From Streptomyces sp. Ag109_O5-1 (GTDB lineage: Bacteria > Actinomycetota > Actinomycetes > Streptomycetales > Streptomycetaceae), in assembly GCF_003814875.1 (NCBI RefSeq), contig NZ_RKQF01000001.1, positions 5,890,001 through 5,954,000 on the forward strand: a stretch of DNA of 64,000 nt, given 5' to 3'. Of this stretch, positions 19,511 to 28,796 are shown one piece after another; within the stretch, counting starts at the first letter, position 1, and each line of letters starts with the position of its first letter. Below the pieces are notes generated by a model. The model searched no databases. It was not told the DNA's origin and saw nothing but the letters and a program-made list of their open reading frames with translations. A program made the position numbers and the translations under genes.

Positions 19511-22162
19511 TCAGGACGGGTCGCCGTACTGGAGGCCGCGTCCGTTGGTGCCGATGTAGACGCGGCCGTAGGTGTCGGGATCGCCGGTGATGATGCCGAG
19601 GCTGCCGATGGCGCCCCACTGGTGGGCGTCGTCGTTGACGCGGAGCCAGGTGGCGCCCTTGTCGGTGGAGCGGAAGACTCCGGTGACGTCGTTGACGGTG
19701 CCGATCAGGTACAGGGCCTGATAGTTGGCGCCGGGTGCGGCCTTGCCGAAGCCGAGGGCGGAGGCGGACTGCACCGTCTTGAGCGTGGTGAAGGTGCGGC
19801 CGCCGTCGGTGGAGTGCAGCAGCCCCTTGTCACCGCCGGCGATCCACAGGTCCCCGTTGATGCCGGGGACGGCGGTGAGCCGGCCGGCGGGCAGGCTGGT
19901 GGCGCGGGGGGTGAAGGTCGCGCCGCCGTCGGTGCTGGCGTGGAGCGTGCCGCCCGTGAGTGAGTAGAAGGTGTTGGCCGAGGAGCGGTCGGCGACGACC
20001 ACGGCGTCGGTGCCCAGGCCGCTGACCTTCGACCAGCTCGCTCCCTTGTCGGTCGAGCGGTACGGGGCCTGGCCGGCCTCGGTCCACACGATGGTGGAGC
20101 CGTCCGCCGCGAGCGCGACATGGCCGCTGTTCGCACTGCCCACCGGCTCTGCCGTGAAGCCGTTCCAGCTGCTGCCGCCGTCGGTGGAGTAGGCGCCGTC
20201 CTGCGCGCCGCCAGTCCCGACGCGGACCATCATCGCGGGGGCCGACTGGGCGAAATCGATGTCGGTGCTGCTGCTCATCAGCGGGTTCTTCAGCCGTCCG
20301 GCGGGCACCTCGGTCAGGGAGTCGTGGCGGAAACCGCCTTGGTCGCCCATGGAGGTGATGACGGTGGCGCCGCCGGGAGGGGCGATCGCGTCCGCCAGCG
20401 AGGTCTCCTCCAGCCCGCGGGCCCCGGAGGTCCAGTGGCTGGTGCCGCCGCTGTCGGAGGCGCTCGCGTCCTTGCTGCGCCAGATGCCGTTGCCGGTGCC
20501 GTACAGCACGTGCCCGGAGTCGAAGGGATCGATGGCCAGCGCGGTCATCCAGTGCCCGATGCCGGTACCGACGTAAGGAGCGGCGGAGGCGTCCCGCACC
20601 GACTTGTCGGCCAGCGCCTTCCAGGTCGTGCCGCCGTCGGTGGTCCGGTAGAGCTCGTCCTGGGGCCACCAGCGGTCGAGGGTGGTGACCATCACCGTGG
20701 ACGGCTTCTGCGGGTCGACGGCCAGACCGGAGAACCCGTAACTACCCTGGGACGGGGAGATGTTCTTCCACGCGCCGCTGGTCGGGGTGTACTTCCACAC
20801 CGAGCCCGTCGTCGCGTCCATGGGGCCGATGCTGTTGCTGTAGGACAGGTACAGCGACCCGTCACCGGAGACCACACCGTGCTGCGGCATCTGGCCGGTG
20901 GGCTGCCCGGAAACAGCCTGCCAGCTGCTGCCGCCGTCGGTGGAGCGGTACAGGGGCGTGGACGTGTCGTTGACGCCGACGTAGACCGTGTTGCTGCCGG
21001 CCGGGCCGTACGTCACGAAGGAGATGCCCGCGCCGCTGCCCGCCCCGTCCTTGACGGGGAACGACGAAACCTGACGCCATGTCACACCGTAGTCGGTGCT
21101 GCGCCACAGGCCGTTCTTGCGGGTGCCCAGCAGCAGGGTGCCGTGGTTCGCGGGGTCGATCACGAGCCGCTCGCCCGCCCCCCGGCCGGGTTCGTTGCCG
21201 CCCACCTTGAACGGCAGATCGGTCCGCTGGAAGGTACGGCCCCGGTCGGTGGAACGCAGGATCGCGCCGTTGCCCGCCCACTCGTTGGTGTAGGTGCCCG
21301 TCGAGAGGTAGAGCCGGCCCGGGTCGACGGGGTCGGTGGCCAGCGCGTCGATGCCCAGCAGGTTCCAGTCCTTCTCACCGAGCCAGTCGGTCAGCGGGAT
21401 CCACTGCTCGGCCGCGGTGTCCCAGCGGTAGGCGCCGCCCATGTCCGTGCGCGCGTACAGCAGACCCTTCTCCCGCTGGTTGAACACCAGCCCGGTGACG
21501 TAACCGCCGCCCGCCACCTGGGCGTTCTTCCACACATACGGTCCGGCCGCGGCCGTGGTCTGAGTGCTGCCGGTCCCGGACGCCTGGGTCTCGGCCGTTT
21601 GCACCAGCTTCCACTGCTGGTTGGCGCTGCCCCTGCCGGGATACTGGATGATCGGCGCGCCCTCGGCCGTGGAGCCTCCGGAGACGTCCAGGACCTGGCC
21701 GCTCCTGCGGGAGGTGAAAGTGACGGCGTCGGAACCGCTCACATCGTCGATCCGCCACTCCTGGGAAGTGGAGGAGCTGTCGGTCTGCTGCTCGGCGGCG
21801 GCCGCCTGGGCGGTCGAACCGCCCGTTATGCCCAGCACCTTGCCGCTGTTGCGGTTCACCAGCTCGTAGTACCCGTCCCCGGCAGGTCTCAGCTTCCACT
21901 GCTGGTTGGCGGTGTTCTGGTCGGTCCACTGCTGGATGCGGGTGCCGTCGGCGGTGGAGAAGGCGTTGACGTCCATCACCTTGCCACTGCGTACGGAAAC
22001 CAGCCGGTAGTAGGCATTGCCGTCGATCGTCGCGGCCTGCGAGTCCTCCTGCGCGAACAGGAGATACGGCACGACGATGGCAGGCACGCCGAGCAGCAGA
22101 GCGGTGGCGGTCCAGCGACGGCGGTGACGCCCGCGGCGTCCGCCGGTCGTGGGGTTGTTCAT
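19511..22162 (-). CDS. Secreted GH74 xyloglucanase with N-terminal ricin repeats
   Basis: An 883-residue exported enzyme. The Arg-rich N-terminus and signal helix (TATALLLGVPAIVVPYLLFA, about residues 18-37) precede ricin-type repeats over about 45-185 (NSGKVLGI; NQQW ends). A two-bladed-propeller GH74 domain runs from about 205 to the end. GH74 marks include LLYARTDMGGAYRWD, ALATDPVDPGRLYLSTGTYT, many SxDGGxxW repeats such as STDGGSSW, and ALAIDPFDSGHVLYGTG. The two catalytic Asp residues are expected in the TDMGG and DPFDS motifs. It should cut xyloglucan outside the cell. The ATG at 22162 follows AAGGAGAA. The lectin module lies at the N-terminus, whereas the xylanase at 9724-12192 has it in the middle. 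Confidence 0.92.
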   Translation of the reverse strand: MNNPTTGGRRGRHRRRWTATALLLGVPAIVVPYLLFAQEDSQAATIDGNAYYRLVSVRSGKVMDVNAFSTADGTRIQQWTDQNTANQQWKLRPAGDGYYELVNRNSGKVLGITGGSTAQAAAAEQQTDSSSTSQEWRIDDVSGSDAVTFTSRRSGQVLDVSGGSTAEGAPIIQYPGRGSANQQWKLVQTAETQASGTGSTQTTAAAGPYVWKNAQVAGGGYVTGLVFNQREKGLLYARTDMGGAYRWDTAAEQWIPLTDWLGEKDWNLLGIDALATDPVDPGRLYLSTGTYTNEWAGNGAILRSTDRGRTFQRTDLPFKVGGNEPGRGAGERLVIDPANHGTLLLGTRKNGLWRSTDYGVTWRQVSSFPVKDGAGSGAGISFVTYGPAGSNTVYVGVNDTSTPLYRSTDGGSSWQAVSGQPTGQMPQHGVVSGDGSLYLSYSNSIGPMDATTGSVWKYTPTSGAWKNISPSQGSYGFSGLAVDPQKPSTVMVTTLDRWWPQDELYRTTDGGTTWKALADKSVRDASAAPYVGTGIGHWMTALAIDPFDSGHVLYGTGNGIWRSKDASASDSGGTSHWTSGARGLEETSLADAIAPPGGATVITSMGDQGGFRHDSLTEVPAGRLKNPLMSSSTDIDFAQSAPAMMVRVGTGGAQDGAYSTDGGSSWNGFTAEPVGSANSGHVALAADGSTIVWTEAGQAPYRSTDKGASWSKVSGLGTDAVVVADRSSANTFYSLTGGTLHASTDGGATFTPRATSLPAGRLTAVPGINGDLWIAGGDKGLLHSTDGGRTFTTLKTVQSASALGFGKAAPGANYQALYLIGTVNDVTGVFRSTDKGATWLRVNDDAHQWGAIGSLGIITGDPDTYGRVYIGTNGRGLQYGDPS

Positions 22163-22309
22163 GGGGAGGTGTTCTCCTTGCATGCCGTTCACCAGAAGAG
22201 GAGTGAATCCAGGCACGGGGGATGACCGGATCCGACTCCTAGTGGTCACAGACTCCGCACAGGGTTGCCGCGAGCCGGGAACTTTTTCCGTTCACCTCGT
22301 GGTGCGGTA

Positions 22310-22445
22310 GGCGTTGATCAGCGTCCAGGGTGGCGTTGGTGCCCTGGGCATCGACGGCCTTGGCCCGGAAGGACACCGAGCCTGGCGTCCCGGGCTGGTC
22401 CAGCGTCACGGACCGCTTGGCGTCCTCAGGATCCGGGTTCGTCTC
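22310..22445 (-). pseudogene. 3' fragment of a secreted protease-like gene
   Basis: About 45 codons read EDAKRSVTLDQPGTPGSVSF and RAKAVDAQGTNATLD. This resembles the C-terminal beta-sandwich of secreted Streptomyces subtilases, where 'SLRAKAVDAQGN' type strands occur. There is no start, catalytic domain or clean end, and the sequence stops being protein-like just before the GH74 promoter region. It adjoins the decayed recombinase gene and is probably the product of a deletion at that end of the integration zone. The family assignment is tentative. Confidence 0.4.
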
Positions 22446-22510
22446 GCCGAATGGGAGCGGATGAACGGGCGACACGTCCAGGGCGACAAAAGAGCGAGGC
22501 AGGAGGGCGG

Positions 22511-22960
22511 ACTGTGATTCTTCCCGCGTTCCTCCGCCGGGAGCTCCGCTGGCACTTGGAGTCGTACGCCGAGCCTGCCCTTGACGGGTTGCTCCTCGTG
22601 GGGGAGAAGGGGGCGCCCTTCCGGCGCAGCACCTTCGGCCGGAGGTGGCGGAAGGCCCGTGAGATCGTCGGCATGCCTGAGGGCTTCCGGTTCCACGACC
22701 ACCTCCGCCACACCGGACACACCCTGTCCATCCGATCCGGTGCCACCCTCAAGGCACGATGGCCCGCGCCGGCCAGTCCTCCGAGAAAGCCACGCTGATC
22801 TATCAGCACCCCCAAGACGACGGAGAGTAGGAAGTCGCAGCCGGCCTCGACGCCACAGTACGGAAGGCATGCCAGGATGCTGCGGCCGTGCCAGAACAGC
22901 AGACGGTCGTCCCCGACGATCACCGTTCTGGCGCGAATCTGGCACGCGGCAATAGATCAC
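22511..22960 (+). pseudogene. Decayed tyrosine recombinase (integrase), C-terminal part
   Basis: The first frame gives ILPAFLRRELRWHLESY, GAPFRRSTFGRRWRKAREI and FRFHDHLRHTGHT. This is the catalytic half of actinobacterial phage/AICE integrases with the H-x-x-R box, here carrying an extra residue (HDHLRH instead of HDLRH). Near 22755 the frame shifts. The next frame continues MARAGQSSEKATLIYQH, with the nucleophilic Tyr, then meets TAG at 22828 and resumes EVAAGLDATVRKACQDAA. The catalytic Arg-I half and the arm-binding domain are missing. Its 3' end leads directly into a displaced tRNA-Gly fragment at about 23007, the normal int-next-to-att arrangement of integrative elements. Confidence 0.8.
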
Positions 22961-22975
22961 CGCGCACAGCAAAGA

Positions 22976-23176
22976 GGCCCGGGTCGATGACCTGGGCCTT
23001 CTTTATGGAGCGAGTGACGGGAATCGAACTCGCGCTCTCAGCTTGGGAAGCGACGGCGCTTGGGGACGTGGGTACCTGTTGACCTGGCCTCATACGCCTG
23101 GCACGGTGCCTGACGAGGCATACTCGCACCGCTGTTGACCCGCGTCGACCGTTCTTATGGGCACGCTATGGGCACG
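22976..23176. repeat. att-like scar 1: terminator hairpin + tRNA-Gly 3' half + arm sequence
   Basis: A hairpin (22976-22998) is followed at 23009-23051 by the 3' half of tRNA-Gly in inverse orientation, with two base changes against the intact gene at 54064-54137. Past the anticodon-stem position the sequence leaves the tRNA (gacggcgctt) and matches scar 2 instead. Further on, two copies of ATGGGCACG (23157-23165 and 23168-23176) could be recombinase arm sites. This is the expected remains of an attachment site beside the integrase remnant. Confidence 0.75.
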
Positions 23177-23348
23177 CCCTCGGTTCGGAGGAGTGAGAGA
23201 GCGCCGCTCCAGGCTCGATCCCGGCCGCGTCATGGAAGTCGGCAGCAGACGGAAGGCTCCCTGAGACTCGGCAGGCCCTACCTGAGGGGCAGCTGGTCGG
23301 AGAGGGATCCTGTCCGGCCCGCTATCGGGAACACCGCGCCCCGGCGGG

Positions 23349-24956
23349 TCACTTCCGTATGACGTCGGTGCAGTAGAGATCCTTGTCCGGCAGGTGGCCG
23401 GTGGCCAGGAAGCCGACGGTGGCCTTGTCGGCGCAGGCGGAGCCTTCGTTGTAGGCGTAGTGCCCGCCGTTGTCGACGCCGACGAAGACGGAGCCGTCGC
23501 CGAGGGCCTTGTGCAGCCCGACGCCGCCTTCCCACGGAGTGGCGTTGTCCCGGCGGTTCTGCAGGATCAGGGTGTTGCGCGGGCCGCCGGCCACGACCTT
23601 GACAGTCGCCTCAGCCGGCTTGTTCCAGAAGGCGCACGCCCAGATGTTGGCGGGCATGCCCGCGGTCAGCGGCCACTTCTTGCGGTCGGCGGCGGTGCGG
23701 GTGGCGTAGCCGTCGACGTCGTGCGGCCATTCGGCGTCACCGCAGGTGAGAGCCATGAACATGGTGGCCTGATTGTCCGCTGGGACGCCCGGAGACGACG
23801 GTGAGTCGGCGAACACCTCCTTGAGAACCGCGGCGTCGGCGGCCGTGGTGCTGCCGTGGGACAGGTCTTCGGCGGCCTTCCAGAACTGGGCGAGCACGGG
23901 AAGGGTGTTGTTGTGCAGAAGCAGGGCGTAGGTCATGTTCCGCAGCAGCGGCCCGTCCATCGACACCGATGCGCCGGGAATCGCCGCGGGCGTGTGGTCG
24001 AGCCGGTCGGCGAGGGTGAGGTAGGTATGGGTCACCTGCGCGACGTTCGTGCCCAACTTGAGGGTGCTGTGCTGCGCCGCGGCGACGCGGGCGGCGTCGG
24101 GGAACCGGTCGGCCATGCCCTTGCCCCAGGTGTCCGCGACCTGGTCGGCCCATACCTTGGCGGGGTCGACGTTGCCTTCCAGGATCAGCCGGTCGGTGTG
24201 GTTCTGGAAGAGAGACCGGTAGACGGCGCCGAGGTAGGTGCCGTAGGACTGGCCCCAGTAGGAGATCTTCTTCTCACCGAGCGCCTGGCGGATGCGGTCC
24301 ATGTCGCGGGCGGTGTTGGCGGTGGTGTAGTACCGCAGGTTCTCGCCCACGGTGTCGGCGCACTGCTTGGCGGCGGCCTTGGCGATGGCCACGTTCTTGG
24401 TGATCGAGCCGTCCGCGGCGGGATAGGGGAAAAGCCCGGTCACGGTGGGGTCCTTTAGACCGCAGCTCTGCGGGGTGCTGTGCTCGACGCCACGCGGGTC
24501 GAAGCCGATCAGGTCGTAGCGGTCCAGCACGGACTTCGGCAGGGTGGGCGCCATGGTTCCCGGCGTGTCGAGACCGCCCAGGGCCGGCCCGCCGGGGTTC
24601 AGCAGCAGGACGCCATGCCGCTTCCCGGGTTTGGCGGTGGACAGCCGCGAGACCGCCACATCGATCTTCGTACCGCCCGGGTGCTGATAGTCCAGGGGGA
24701 CTTTCAATGTCCCGCAGGTCAGGTGGGGGCTACGGGTTTGTCCCTCGGCCAGGGCCGGGCACTTGCCCCAGGTGATCTTGGCGTTCCCTGCGGTCTCGGC
24801 GACCCTCCTACCGGCGGCCTGGGCCGGTTGCGCGCCCTGGGCATCGGCACCGCACGCGATCAGTGCGGTCCCTGCCACCGTGGAGACCAGCAGAGCCGCG
24901 GCGAGTCGGCGGCCTCCGGGGAAACCGTACTTCGCGGAACTGCGCGTCGTGGTCAT
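23349..24956 (-). CDS. Secreted TAP-family alpha/beta hydrolase (tripeptidyl aminopeptidase-like)
   Basis: A 535-residue exported hydrolase. The N-terminal signal ends in LIAC, a fair lipobox, so it is probably a lipoprotein. The alpha/beta-hydrolase core carries the oxyanion region LLLNPGGPALGG, the nucleophile elbow GQSYGTYLG, an Asp in LQNRRDNATPWEGG and a His in DNGGHYAYNEG. The last two lie in the TAP-like C-terminal domain. Length and motifs match Streptomyces mycelium-associated proteases of the SlpD/SlpE and tripeptidyl-aminopeptidase group. The ATG at 24956 follows AAGGA. It is monocistronic. It stands between the two att-like scars but has normal composition. Confidence 0.88.
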   Translation of the reverse strand: MTTTRSSAKYGFPGGRRLAAALLVSTVAGTALIACGADAQGAQPAQAAGRRVAETAGNAKITWGKCPALAEGQTRSPHLTCGTLKVPLDYQHPGGTKIDVAVSRLSTAKPGKRHGVLLLNPGGPALGGLDTPGTMAPTLPKSVLDRYDLIGFDPRGVEHSTPQSCGLKDPTVTGLFPYPAADGSITKNVAIAKAAAKQCADTVGENLRYYTTANTARDMDRIRQALGEKKISYWGQSYGTYLGAVYRSLFQNHTDRLILEGNVDPAKVWADQVADTWGKGMADRFPDAARVAAAQHSTLKLGTNVAQVTHTYLTLADRLDHTPAAIPGASVSMDGPLLRNMTYALLLHNNTLPVLAQFWKAAEDLSHGSTTAADAAVLKEVFADSPSSPGVPADNQATMFMALTCGDAEWPHDVDGYATRTAADRKKWPLTAGMPANIWACAFWNKPAEATVKVVAGGPRNTLILQNRRDNATPWEGGVGLHKALGDGSVFVGVDNGGHYAYNEGSACADKATVGFLATGHLPDKDLYCTDVIRK

Positions 24957-25189
24957 GGCGTTGTCCTTAGCTACTCGGCTGCTCGAACCTGCCTGGTCAG
25001 GCCGTCGTGTTGACGGTTCGAGTCAACAAGGGACCACCAGTCGCGCGCGTCACCGTGGAGAGGACACTTCAGGTAGCTCGCTCGGGGGATGCCGGGCCGA
25101 ACCCGGGCAGGGATGAGCGGCCCCAGCGAATCGAGGGGGCGAACGCGGCCGGGACGCGCTCGCCCGACCCGGCCGGCATCACGGGGCCG

Positions 25190-25888
25190 TCAGGCGCGGT
25201 CGCCGTCCCCCGTCAACCCCGCCCGATATGCCAGGACCACCGCCTGGACGCGGTCGCGGAGGTCCAGCTTGGTGAGGATGCGAGAGACGTAGGTCTTCAC
25301 GGTCTCGTGGCTGATGACCAGCTCGGTGGCGATCTCGGCGTTCGACAGGCCCTCGCTGATGAGGAGGAGGACCTCGTGCTCGCGGGGGGTGAGGACCTTG
25401 AGGCGCTCGCGCTCGGGGGACGCGGGGGCGGCGGAGGGGCGTACGCGTTCGGCGAAGCGGCCGATCAGGGTGCGGGTCACGGCGGGGGCCAGGAGGGACT
25501 CGCCGCGGGCGACGACGCGTACCGCGTTGATCAGTTCGGGCGGCGGGGCGTCCTTCAGCAGGAAGCCGCTGGCGCCGGCGCGGAGGGCCTCGTACACGTA
25601 CTCGTCGACGTTGAAGGTGGTGACGATGAGGATCCTGGCTGGGCTGAGGGAGTCGGGGCCTGCCAGGCGGCGGGTGGCCTCGATTCCGTCGAGGAGGGGC
25701 ATGCGGATGTCCATGACGACGACGTCCGGCTTCAGCTCCTGCGCGCTTCGGATCGCCGCTCGGCCGTCCACGGCCTCCCCCACGACCTCCATGTCGGGCT
25801 GGGCGGAGAGGATCGTGACGAAGCCGGCGCGCACGAGGGCCTGGTCCTCGCAGACCAGCACCCTGATCTCAGCGGGCGGAACACTCAC
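25190..25888 (-). CDS. NarL/LuxR-family response regulator
   Basis: A 232-residue response regulator. The receiver domain (about residues 8-125) has the acidic pair in VCEDQ, the phospho-acceptor Asp in VVMDIRMP, a Thr in VTTF and Lys in LLKDAP. The C-terminal LuxR helix-turn-helix (about 165-225) reads LTPREHEVLLLISEGLSNAE, then HETVKTYVSRILTKL. The GTG start overlaps the stop of the upstream histidine kinase gene (GTGA), so the pair is translationally coupled. Targets are unknown. Confidence 0.92.
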   Translation of the reverse strand: MSVPPAEIRVLVCEDQALVRAGFVTILSAQPDMEVVGEAVDGRAAIRSAQELKPDVVVMDIRMPLLDGIEATRRLAGPDSLSPARILIVTTFNVDEYVYEALRAGASGFLLKDAPPPELINAVRVVARGESLLAPAVTRTLIGRFAERVRPSAAPASPERERLKVLTPREHEVLLLISEGLSNAEIATELVISHETVKTYVSRILTKLDLRDRVQAVVLAYRAGLTGDGDRA

Positions 25889-27186
25889 GCGGCACCTCCC
25901 GAGGGGATCCGTGCGTGCACGCGGAAACCGCCCTGCGGGCGGGGCCCTGCCGCGAACTCGCCTCCCAGCATCTCCACCCGTTCCCGCAGCCCGGTCAGGC
26001 CCCGGCCTCCCGAGACGTACGGGCCATCACCCGGCAGGGCGGCGGACACGGGAGCGCCGTCGGCCAGCCCGGCAGTGGTGACCTCCACGTCCGTCCAGCC
26101 GGGGGTGTGCGCAAGCCGTACCAGCGTCGGCCGGCCCGCGGCATACTTCACGGCGTTCGTCAGGGATTCCTGCACGACGCGATACGCCGTGAGCTGGGCA
26201 CCTACGGCCATGGCCGACTGCTCTCCGTCCTCGACCAGCTCGACCGGCTGGCCGCCCGCTCGTGTCTGCTCCACCAGATCAGGCACCCGGCCCGGCAGCG
26301 GCGTCCGCTCCCGGCGCGCCGAATCACCGGTCGCCTCCAGCACACCGAGCAGGAACCGGAGCTCGGCCAGCGCGCGACGGCCGGTGCCGTTGATCGCGTC
26401 GAGGGCCTCGTGGAGGCGGTCCGGCGACTCGGTGAGGTACTGGGCCGCGCCCGCCTGTACCACCATCGCGGTCACATGATGGGTCACCACGTCGTGCAAC
26501 TCCCGAGCCAGGCGGCTGCGTTCCGCCGCGATGGCCACCTGCGCGGAAAGGCGCCGTCGCTCGGCCTCCTGCTCCCGCCGCCCGCGGACCAGGACTCCCA
26601 GGCCCCACACCACCGCTAGGACCATGTAATAGAGCAGGTAGTCGGTCAGGCCCTCGGGCGAATCCAGCGCGTACAGGGCGATGCCGAAGACCACGTACCC
26701 GCCCGTCGCCGCCAGCGGTACGACTTGTCGGAAGCGGTCCTGGTGGGCACCCACGGAGTACAGCGCGATGTACAGCCCCAGGCTGCCGAAGGTCGGCGGC
26801 AGGCCCAGGCACTCGTACACCGCGAACGAGGCCCCCGTCACCGCGAGGCAGGCGGCCGGCCACCGGGTGCGCACCGCAAGCGGCAGGGTCTGCCCCAGGG
26901 TCAGCAGCACACCCGCGACGAAGGTGCCATGGACGGGAAGCCTGCCGAACTGCGCCCCGATCCGCGACAGCGGCGCCACGAACGACAGCACCGTGAAGAC
27001 AAGCGCGAACTCGCGGTCCCTGGCGGCGGCAGGGCGTGATCCCCACCAGCGCGTCAGCACGCGGAGCCGAGCGGCTTCGGCGACGACCGGCTTCACTCGT
27101 GGGGAGAGGTTCCCGCCCTGCGCACGCGCGGTTGGCGCGGGGGATGCCGAGCCCGCTGGTTCACGCGCTGCTTGGTCTTCCGTCAT
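25885..27186 (-). CDS. Membrane histidine kinase (HisKA_3 / NarX-like)
   Basis: A 433-residue sensor kinase with about five to six hydrophobic segments between residues 60 and 205, a short coiled region, and the HisKA_3 dimerisation motif ELHDVVTHHV with phospho-acceptor His231. A HATPase_c domain follows (ESLTNAVKYA as the N-box, then GGRGLTGLRERVE as the G-box). The membrane part has no large extracellular loop, so it likely senses membrane or lipid-soluble signals. The start is uncertain between two adjacent ATGs at 27189 and 27186; a GGAAG at the usual distance favours 27186. It forms an operon with the response regulator downstream. Confidence 0.9.
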   Translation of the reverse strand: MTEDQAAREPAGSASPAPTARAQGGNLSPRVKPVVAEAARLRVLTRWWGSRPAAARDREFALVFTVLSFVAPLSRIGAQFGRLPVHGTFVAGVLLTLGQTLPLAVRTRWPAACLAVTGASFAVYECLGLPPTFGSLGLYIALYSVGAHQDRFRQVVPLAATGGYVVFGIALYALDSPEGLTDYLLYYMVLAVVWGLGVLVRGRREQEAERRRLSAQVAIAAERSRLARELHDVVTHHVTAMVVQAGAAQYLTESPDRLHEALDAINGTGRRALAELRFLLGVLEATGDSARRERTPLPGRVPDLVEQTRAGGQPVELVEDGEQSAMAVGAQLTAYRVVQESLTNAVKYAAGRPTLVRLAHTPGWTDVEVTTAGLADGAPVSAALPGDGPYVSGGRGLTGLRERVEMLGGEFAAGPRPQGGFRVHARIPSGGAA

Positions 27187-27429
27187 CATCTTCCACGATC
27201 CCGTAGGTCCGGCGCTGAGCGGTACGAGGACCCAGCCGCGGTCCGCGACCCGTCCACCCGTTCGGTACGACTTGTCCGGCATCTGCACCACACGGTACCG
27301 CGGCCGGTGATCGACGCATCCGCCGGCCGTTCACGCCTTCGTCGCCGAGCCGCGTTCAGGGTGCCGGACGCACCGCATGCCGCAGCGGCCGCGTTCTCCC
27401 CCCTCCCCCCCCGGGAGCCGGAAGAGCCC

Positions 27430-27706
27430 CCGGAACTGCGGCTCCGCGGGTTCCGGGAAGTACTCGCGCAGCAGCCCGTTCGTGTTCTCGTTCGTGCCTC
27501 GCTGCCAGGGCGAGTGCGGGTCGCAGAAGTAGATCCGGAAGCCGGTGAAGTCCTCTATCTCCTCGTGGAGATAGAGTTCGCGGCCCTGGTCCCAGGTGAG
27601 GGTGCGGCGCAGCGCCGCCGGCAGGTGCGCAGTCTGCTCGGCGAGTGCGTCACGCACCTGCGGGGCCTTCCAGCCGTCGGGCAGGTGGATGAGGTCTTCC
27701 GGATCC
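27430..27706 (-). mobile_element. IS30-family transposase fragment
   Basis: The frame gives APQVRDALAEQTAHLPAALR, then TWDQGRELYLHEEI and DPHSPWQRGTNENTNGLLRE. These contain the second Asp and the Glu of the IS30 DDE domain. The N-terminal HTH, the first catalytic Asp and both terminal inverted repeats are missing. The fragment is bounded by an oxidoreductase remnant on one side and a run of C residues (about 27405) on the other. It is too short to transpose. Confidence 0.8.
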
Positions 27707-27729
27707 GGCGAAGCGCTCGGCGCCGCAAC

Positions 27730-27918
27730 GTGAGGTACTCCTTCCTGTTCATGAAGGCCAGCGGGGACCAGCTGCGCGAGCTCACCCATCTCATCGAGGC
27801 CGGCAGGATCCGACCCGTCGTCGACACGGTGTTCCCGTTCGAGTCGACCCGAGAAGCGTTGGAGTACGTCGAAGCAGGGCGTGCGAAGTCCGGCAAGGTC
27901 GTCGTCAAGATGACGTGA
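27730..27918 (+). pseudogene. 3' fragment of a zinc-type alcohol dehydrogenase/quinone oxidoreductase
   Basis: About 62 codons read VRYSFLFMKASGDQLREL, then IEAGRIRPVVDTVFPF, EALEYVEAGRAKSGKVVVK and a TGA stop. This is the standard C-terminus of NADP-dependent MDR-family oxidoreductases. The catalytic and nucleotide-binding parts are missing, and the sequence begins exactly where the IS30 fragment ends, suggesting that the IS insertion or a later deletion removed the rest. Confidence 0.75.
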
Positions 27919-27920
27919 GG

Positions 27921-28110
27921 GAACGGTACTGCCGACCGGTCAAGGTCCTCCGCGAGCGTCGGAACGACGCCGTCTGCGGCAACGAGAAGTGCCCTGGCGG
28001 CCCGGACGCCGGCATCGGCGCCCGCGAGCTGCACGCGCAGGCTCTCGGAGAAGGAGTGCAGTGCGGCCTTGGTCGCGTTGTAGGTGGGGGTGGTCGGCAG
28101 CGGTACGGAA
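27921..28110 (-). pseudogene. Fragment of a short-chain dehydrogenase/reductase
   Basis: The frame contains TPTYNATKAALHSFSESLRV, the SDR active-site YxxxK region and following helix, then LAEDLDRSAVPF. The Rossmann N-terminus is missing, and the C-terminus runs into the oxidoreductase remnant on the opposite strand. The fragment ends near att-like scar 2. It is probably a chromosomal gene cut by integration or deletion. Confidence 0.65.
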
Positions 28111-28129
28111 CGGATCGGAATCTGGTGGG

Positions 28130-28355
28130 GACCCCCGAAATACATAAACCCCAGGTCACTGACCTGGGGCTTCTTTTGGAGCGGGTGACGAGAATCGAAC
28201 TCGCGCTCTCAGCTCGGGAAGCGACGGCGCTTGCGCGGACTCACACGCCCCGAGCTGGACGTACGCGCTGATCGGAGTTCCTCACGAGTGCGGGATCGCG
28301 CCGTGATTGACCGCAGTTGCCCGCTCTCATGGGCACGGCCGGGGCACGCCGTCAT
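28130..28355. repeat. att-like scar 2: terminator hairpin + tRNA-Gly 3' half + arm sequence
   Basis: A 9-bp stem hairpin (28149-28157 with 28161-28169) and the tRNA-Gly 3' half (28179-28222, inverse orientation, one difference from the intact gene) are followed by the same non-tRNA arm start as scar 1 (gacggcgcttg). A related ATGGGCACG...GGGCACGCC pair lies at about 28328-28350. The homology to the intact tRNA locus extends past the hairpin into CCCCCGAA at about 28131. All copies have the same orientation. Confidence 0.75.
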
Positions 28356-28796
28356 GGAACGTCGGATGCATCGTCGTGCGAACGCCTCGGTGCTCCTGGC
28401 GGTGTTCTGGCCCGAGAGGAACTGCCGCTCGGGGAGGGTGGCCCTCCGCCGGAACTGATCCGCGGTTTCGACAGACCGCTTGAGCAGTGGGTCGAGCATC
28501 GGGAGCGACCACAGCCCGCTGGGGCATCGATCTGGGCGTCGGCTGCACTATGTGATCGCAGCACGGCGGTGGGGGTCGCCGTACCCGAACCGCGGCATCG
28601 GTGCACAGCCCTCCTGATGCCCACCCTTGAGGTCGGCCCGGTGAGGGTCGGGTGCGCCGGACGGGCGGGAACCGGCCCAGCTCCATCCCGTCGCTCCCAC
28701 GACAGCCGACGCTGTCGTCACCCCGACCGCGGGACTTCCGGCCCGTACTCTCATGTGGCCACCACAAGGCGCTCCGGGTGGCCCGCGCCCACGCGA
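28356..28796. other. Intergenic region after scar 2
   Basis: No convincing gene. Short frames exist on both strands but none has a recognisable family, good start or ribosome-binding site. It is probably degraded element DNA between scar 2 and the MerR-like gene. Confidence 0.4.

Noticed and set aside
23009-23051. Possible complete tRNA gene.
   Set aside because: Only the 3' half of a tRNA-Gly is present; the acceptor 5' strand and the D-arm are missing.
28179-28222. Possible complete tRNA gene.
   Set aside because: Same as for scar 1: only the 3' half matches, and the next bases match scar 1 rather than a tRNA.
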